Source: Celoporthe dispersa (Eukaryota > Ascomycota > Sordariomycetes > Diaporthales > Cryphonectriaceae). From it: a DNA stretch of 64,000 bases. The position numbers were made by a program, and so were the translations under genes. The stretch covers positions 310,001 through 374,000 of the forward strand of contig WAID01000014.1 of NCBI GenBank assembly GCA_016584495.1, read 5' to 3'. The notes below the pieces were generated by a model, which saw only the letters and a program-made list of their open reading frames with translations, did no database searches and had not been told where the DNA came from. How positions within the stretch are numbered: position 1 is the first letter of the stretch; the number at the start of each line of letters is the position of its first letter. Positions 59,335 to 64,000 of the stretch are shown here, piece by piece.

Positions 59335-60060
59335 CGAATCTCCAAGAGCCGGAATTAGCATAGCTATAAGGTTCTGACTCGTAGTAGTGGCCGCCATTAC
59401 ATTCCCAGAAAACCTGCTGCTCGGTGAAGTTTATTGTGCATTGCGAAAGACAGCGCTCTTGGACGACCCAGGCTCTTCTCGTGAGGGCGTGCGGCGTGGC
59501 TGCGTCCCAGCCCCGGGATAAGCAGTCGAAGGCTTCCAGCTTGGACCCAGATTGCTCCTTGAGGCGTATTTGGTGGCACCAATTCGTAGGTCGAGTGAAG
59601 AACAACCCGCCTCTTCCATCGGTAGCCGATGCAGCTGCAATATTGACAGTTCCATTGGAGTAGACGTCTGTCATCTTAGACGCCTCCTATTGCTAGTCTT
59701 GGTGGCTGTCCTGGATAATGCAGAGCGCGTCGATCCATATGTATTCAATGCCGAGATAGCGGGTGGTAAGTATTGCCTCCTGGAAGGTCTTGGTCAGGTC
59801 TTGCACTGGGACATGCTGGCGAAATTGGTGTAGGTTTTCTTCCGTGAGGGCGAGGAACTTCTGTTCTTCCCAGCAGTGGCTTAACGTCGCGTATCTGGCA
59901 TTCTGATCTTGTATTTCGGCTCGAAGGCAGAGCCGAACAGCTGTGTCGCCCACGGCGACTAGTCTGGTTGGTAGCACTCTAAAACTGCTCCCTAGCAGTG
60001 CGCATGGTGAATATTGCAATGATCGAACCAGGATTTGCAGAAAGGAAGAGAATCTTGATT
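59335..60060 (-). pseudogene. HET-domain gene, truncated, with two nonsense changes
   Basis: Read leftward from about 60060: CKSWFDHCNIHHAHC, then SSFRVLPTRLVAVGD, then the HET domain (ARYATLSHCW, LTKTFQEAILTTRYLGIEYI, WIDALCIIQDS), two TAG codons at about 59690-59698, then MTDVYSNGTVNIAAASATDG and RRAWVVQERCLS with WEC. The two stops stand where the family has Trp and Gln (DW..E), i.e. TGG to TAG and CAG to TAG, both changes at CpA. The frame between the N-terminal Cys/His motif and FRVLP also shifts. The C-terminus is replaced by transposon sequence at 59334. Known of the family: fungal allorecognition cell death. This copy is dead. Confidence 0.85.
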
Positions 60061-61239
60061 ACTATGATGAGTTCCGTAGTCTAACTCTGATGGCAAGAGT
60101 CAGCATTCCCTGTCCTGTAGACAGTCCTCCTTCACCAAGGATACTTACCTGGGATCGCGGCTGGGGCCAGGTGAGTGAACTTTGTATAATAAGACTTGAG
60201 ACTGGACTTCAGGCACGGCGGGCGATGAATAAGCTGCCATCTCTATGTCGACGGGTGCTAGTATAAAGGCGGTACACAAGACGCAGCCGCCATGAGCAGC
60301 TTGTTGAACCATGCTGTATGCCTTGTGGTGGCTCGCTATAGAGTTTACTGCCTGGACTCTTTTGCGGTTCGATGCCCCGCTGTTTCTACATGCATATCAG
60401 CCTGGACTCCAGGAGCCTGCTGTCACTGAGACCCTTGCTCGGCTCCCCGCTGCTCTCATCGGTGTTTGCGTCGCTGCTGTGTCTCCGCTCCATGGTTGTT
60501 GGCTGGTTTGTAGAAGAACAAAAAGGTGGCGCCGAGTCGCACGCGGTCGGGGGAAACTGGGTACTACATACTCGCTCACAAAGATGCAGTGGAGTAAGAT
60601 GGAGCCTTCCGGTTCGCTATCAAATAGCAAAGGGGATCTGGAGTGCGATCACAAGTCCGAGCTCTCCTCCGTGGTTTATTCCACCCTGCAGGCTCAGCCT
60701 TCATGTGTGTGTGTCCGTGGTGCCTGGTTCTTGTTGCTTGAGTCATAAGATTTGCATGCTCAAGTATCAGGACACAGGTCGCAAGACAATCCACATGCAG
60801 GCTGAGCAGAACAAGAGAGGCTGGGTCAGGCATCAAGGCAACCTTGGAACCCAAGTCCTCCTTCAACTTTTCCAGGAGGTTTGATTTTAGACTTCACTAG
60901 ACCTACTACTATGCTAGAGCCTCAACTCATAGCCAGCAGAGCACTTCGAGGCAAGAGTGGTCTATAAGGGCAGAGACAACTTCTACACGCTACAAGTATA
61001 AGAATGCAGGGATGATGACTAGCTACTGTAGCAGGGTTCTCATGATGATTTGTTGTCGTGTCAGCCCTATCGCTAAGCCACCTGCAGTGTGAACACAAAA
61101 GCTTGTTGTCAACACACGCAGCGATTCTATCTTGCCTGCCCAGGGCAGCCCTGCTCCTCCTCGCCTCTCTGTGCCCCGATACACAATTCTTGTCCTCCAT
61201 TACATAGCACTCCAGCTGTATTGCTCGTTCGAATCCAAC
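60061..61239. other. Intergenic stretch between the HET pseudogene and the HET gene
   Basis: About 1.2 kb of normal composition between divergent HET genes. Open frames (for example 60311-60748) have no recognisable motif. It probably contains both promoters. A further N-terminal part of the pseudogene may reach to about 60100, but its frame is broken. Confidence 0.4.
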
Positions 61240-63399
61240 ATGGGAAGCAACCACAGTCTTCCTGCACGTCTCACCTCTTTCAAACATGAGCTTCCAGTTG
61301 ACACAAGCGTGGGAAGCAACCACAGCATCCTCACACGCCCCGCATCCTTCAGATATAAGCCTCTTGTTGACGCAGAGAACTATATCCGGCTTCTCAAGAT
61401 CACACAGAGTGCGGCTCAAAAAGATCAGGCATCTTCACTCCTGGAGTGCCAGATCAAGACCTTGGCCCGGAAGGATGCCGAACAATTAGGCTACATCGCC
61501 ATCTCCTATGCATGGGGAGACCTGAGCCGGAAGACGCATATCCTGGTCAACGGACAGGCGCTGGAGGTCACACAGAACTGCGAGTCTGCGCTTAAGCAGG
61601 CGCGGGATTACGACGAGAATGCCTGGTACTGGATCGATTCCGTATGCATACACCAGAAGCACCACAGGGAGAAAGGACACCAGGTATCCCTCATGGGCCA
61701 GACCTATTCGAAGGCCCAGCGTGTACTTGCGTGCATCGGGAAGCAAGCAGACGGCAGCAGCCAGCTCTTTCGTTTCGCCAACGACAATGAAGATGCTCTG
61801 TCTGGTTTCGTACCCAACTTCCAAAAGGATTCAGCACGATCATCTCTGCGACGGTTCGTGGGACTGTGTTCTCAGGAATCGAAGATATCGAGTCTCCTTG
61901 AACATTTATCTCTGCTAAGACGGTGGGAAACCCTGCATTCACAGCCTCAGTATGAGAACAGGAAGAATGACCATGGGCCTCTCCTTCATTGTTTGACGCG
62001 TAACTGGGGAGAGCTGCGCAGTCTCTGGCAGCAATATGAAGCCCTTTCGAACCGACCTTATTTCCAGCGATTATGGGTATATCAGGAGCTGTACCTCGGC
62101 AAGCAAGTTACCTTTTGCTGTGGAAGTGACACTGTTTCTGCCAACGCATTGAAAGGTCTGGCCGATGTGCAGTTGTGCCTTACTCTTGCAACTGACACCG
62201 CTGCGAAAGTGTGCTGTTGTCATTATTCCGATGCCAGCGATCCAGATAGGCCTGATGGGCCCCTGCATAGCATGTATTTTGACATGTATAACGGATTGTT
62301 GTTGAATGATTCAACATTGCAGGAGCATTTGAGCGCAGGCGCGTCTTCTGGGGAAGAGAGGATGGCCTTATCTCAGCTGCTGTTCAAGGTTCAAGAGGCG
62401 GGCTTGCGATGCCAGCATGCGAGAGACAAGTGCTTCGGGATCCTAGCCATGGTTGACTGGAAAGGACATGCACCTATTATACCGGACTACGAAAAAGACG
62501 ATTTGGACGTCGCCGTGGAAGTGTTGAAGACGATCAACAGGATGGGAGACGTCCGTGATCTGTCTGATTTTCTCTCTTTGTCATATGAGGTCGGGGAGAT
62601 GCTCGAACTGTTCTCCTGGGACGAGACATCCCCAGGGAACCCGTTCAGCCCAGGATTCACCAGAGCGACCGATCAGCGCAGACACGCACTGTCAACTATT
62701 TCAACCCCGCCATCGATCCCATCATCGATACCGCCATCGACCCTAGCGATAACTCACACAGCTTTGGGGTTCGCAGGATATCGCCTGGAAAAGACCGGTG
62801 GCCGTTGGTCTCTCCCCGGAAGCTGGGGACCACGCATGAAAGTATATCAGTATCCGGATTATCCTGCGGACCGTTTCAGAGAACCCCGCCTCGACGATGA
62901 AACAAGTGTGGGCTTGCTCTTGCCTCCAGCAGCGAGGCATCGAGACTGGTGTATTTTCAGCCTCACTGGGCCGTTTGATCGCGGACTCATGCTTGTCGTC
63001 CGAGAGCTGCCCGGCACCGACGCGCTTGAGATTGTGGGCCATGGACTATGGACCGGCGCATGTCCTCGAGGGGCAAAGCGTTTTCAGGCTTTCCTTACTG
63101 GGGAAGACGTCCTCGGCATGGTGGGCTTTGATGGATTTCTTCACTGGCGGAGGCGGAAGGAGAATTCTCATCTTGATACTGAGATCTTGACAACGCACCT
63201 GGCTTGGTTTATGGAAACGGTCATTGTTGGGGGTCTTGGCTCGTTGCTTGTGAAAGAATATGAAGAATCATACAGCAGGGGGGGAGTGAAGACAGTGATG
63301 GATGGGCTTTTCATCTCAGCCGTCCCAGAACCTACACAATGCAACCACCCGGCAGGACCTGGTCTGTTCTGGGGGATCTGCCTTGGCGGGCAGCTGTAG
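61240..63399 (+). CDS. HET-domain protein (heterokaryon incompatibility type), intact
   Basis: A single exon of 719 residues. The first ATG in frame is at 61240; upstream codons in the frame lack an ATG. HET domain from about residue 85: YIAISYAWGD, ILVNGQALEVTQNCESAL, WYWIDSVCIHQ, QVSLMGQTYSKAQRVLACIG, then RLWVYQELYLGKQVTFCCGS and CQHARDKCFGILAM, the usual order of the Het-6 type. The C-terminal half has no recognised domain beyond a Ser/Pro run (ISTPPSIPSSIPPS). The first 46 residues are an imperfect tandem duplication (GSNHS.....SF repeated). Known: HET domains act as death effectors in non-self recognition; the C-terminal part usually confers specificity. Its partner is unknown. It is the only clearly intact HET gene in the window. 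Confidence 0.9.
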   Translation: MGSNHSLPARLTSFKHELPVDTSVGSNHSILTRPASFRYKPLVDAENYIRLLKITQSAAQKDQASSLLECQIKTLARKDAEQLGYIAISYAWGDLSRKTHILVNGQALEVTQNCESALKQARDYDENAWYWIDSVCIHQKHHREKGHQVSLMGQTYSKAQRVLACIGKQADGSSQLFRFANDNEDALSGFVPNFQKDSARSSLRRFVGLCSQESKISSLLEHLSLLRRWETLHSQPQYENRKNDHGPLLHCLTRNWGELRSLWQQYEALSNRPYFQRLWVYQELYLGKQVTFCCGSDTVSANALKGLADVQLCLTLATDTAAKVCCCHYSDASDPDRPDGPLHSMYFDMYNGLLLNDSTLQEHLSAGASSGEERMALSQLLFKVQEAGLRCQHARDKCFGILAMVDWKGHAPIIPDYEKDDLDVAVEVLKTINRMGDVRDLSDFLSLSYEVGEMLELFSWDETSPGNPFSPGFTRATDQRRHALSTISTPPSIPSSIPPSTLAITHTALGFAGYRLEKTGGRWSLPGSWGPRMKVYQYPDYPADRFREPRLDDETSVGLLLPPAARHRDWCIFSLTGPFDRGLMLVVRELPGTDALEIVGHGLWTGACPRGAKRFQAFLTGEDVLGMVGFDGFLHWRRRKENSHLDTEILTTHLAWFMETVIVGGLGSLLVKEYEESYSRGGVKTVMDGLFISAVPEPTQCNHPAGPGLFWGICLGGQL
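61241..61378 (+). repeat. 69-bp tandem duplication at the start of the HET gene
   Basis: Units 61241-61309 and 61310-61378 both begin TGGGAAGCAACCACAG and keep the frame; about 23 residues each, diverged mostly in the second half. Confidence 0.85.
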
Positions 63400-64000
63400 G
63401 CAATCAATTGATTGACTGAATGCTTGATCAACGGCCATCCAGACTCGGCATCTGAGAGGGAGCCTCCCTTCTGTAATGACCAGACACTATGTCCACTGGC
63501 TTTATGCGGCTATCTGGCAGCTGTTGGATAATGGCGAGTGTCATGCAGCAGTCAACCAAGTTGCGGCGCAAGCAAACTGGACTCGGCCGCCCCTTTAGGG
63601 ACTGACTTCATTGTCATCAATCAACTCTATCCGCACCAGACTGGATCAATGAGCCAGGTCCTCAACTGTAAGCCCATCCACACACTCACATGTAAGATCC
63701 CCCCCCCCCCCAAAGAGATGTCCACATATCCTGGCAGGGGTGCGTCATGGGTATGCGAAGTTGGTTGGAAGGCCAGGCCAACCAGCATCCAAGATCCAAA
63801 GCATAGCATGTGAACCAGCGTGCCAACCGACCAGCCTTTATGGCAAGCAGTGAGAGTTCTCCGAACCCCAACTCCTTAGTATCGATGCATGGTGATAGGC
63901 TTGAGCGGGTTGCAGACAAGACTACTTTACCTCGGCGGCGGTCGACCTGTCCGCGGACACCGGATCTCGATGTGGTGGTATCGGGTCTGCGTGTCTTCGC
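63400..64000. other. Sequence downstream of the HET gene, no gene recognised
   Basis: About 600 bp to the window end. A poly-C run (63698-63710) precedes short frames with no known motif. GC-richer sequence from 63930 could belong to a gene outside the window. Confidence 0.4.

Larger units (their letters stand above)
31101..59335. other. AT-rich, RIP-like transposon island
   Basis: A 28-kb block of extreme A+T content with sharp borders near 31100 and 59335. It contains no host gene I can recognise, only nested remains of LTR retrotransposons and anonymous insertion repeats. Conserved codons are altered by G:C to A:T transitions: Cys to Tyr in gag knuckles, Asp to Asn in the reverse transcriptase catalytic pair, Trp/Gln to stop. 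This is the expected signature of RIP in Pezizomycotina. I did not compute a RIP index. Confidence 0.9.

Noticed and set aside
31101..59335. Mitochondrial DNA or a mitochondrial insertion, suggested by the AT content
   Set aside because: No rRNA, tRNA or respiratory gene is seen; the content is LTR retrotransposons with RIP-type changes.
60311..60884. Overlapping frames of 145 and 170 codons between the HET genes
   Set aside because: No family resemblance, and their composition looks like non-coding DNA.
1..64000. CRISPR arrays, bacterial operons or riboswitches
   Set aside because: No regularly spaced repeats with unique spacers and no prokaryotic gene structure; the DNA is fungal.

Overview
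The window is nuclear DNA of a filamentous ascomycete (Pezizomycotina, most likely a Sordariomycete). Evidence: small phase-consistent introns with GT..AG borders, a fungal SREBP with a C-terminal DUF2014-type region, a secreted GH47 mannosidase, the acidic QCR6 hinge protein, several HET-domain genes, and a very AT-rich transposon graveyard of the kind made by repeat-induced point mutation (RIP). I do not assign a species.

Layout. Positions 1-30000 are GC-balanced and gene-sparse, with long intergenic stretches. In order they hold: SREBP transcription factor (3384-6511, +, one intron, one apparent frameshift); GH47 class I alpha-1,2-mannosidase (9604-11856, +, five exons); a WBP2-like GRAM/PPxY adaptor (14959-16267, +, 11-nt first coding exon); a seven-helix fungal membrane protein of unknown role (17795-19310, +, six exons, two of them 23 and 20 nt); QCR6 of respiratory complex III (19912-20875, +, one apparent frameshift); and a giant HET plus ankyrin-repeat protein (22362-29982, -, about 2,500 residues, six or seven apparent frameshifts).

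Positions 31100-59335 are an extremely AT-rich island of nested, mutated transposons. It contains a Copia element with both LTRs and a 5-bp target duplication (52908-59272), three pieces of an older Copia family, a Ty3/Gypsy element with one LTR left, two complete 1.65-kb gag-only LTR elements with perfect target duplications, about ten copies of a 550-bp insertion repeat of unknown class, and a 353-bp insertion holding a 23-bp minisatellite. Conserved residues of the polyproteins are replaced through G:C to A:T transitions, as expected of RIP.

Positions 59335-64000 return to normal composition: a HET pseudogene (minus strand) cut by the island and carrying two CpA-type nonsense changes, then an intact HET-domain gene (61240-63399, +). 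HET genes therefore lie on both sides of the transposon island, which suggests an allorecognition-type accessory region next to a housekeeping block.

The most unusual pattern is that every recognisable frameshift in the gene-rich part (8 clear, 1 probable) goes the same way, one surplus base, and all sit in homopolymer runs. This is either a systematic assembly error or a real run-expansion process. The housekeeping genes are mechanistically unrelated to one another; I see no metabolic cluster.
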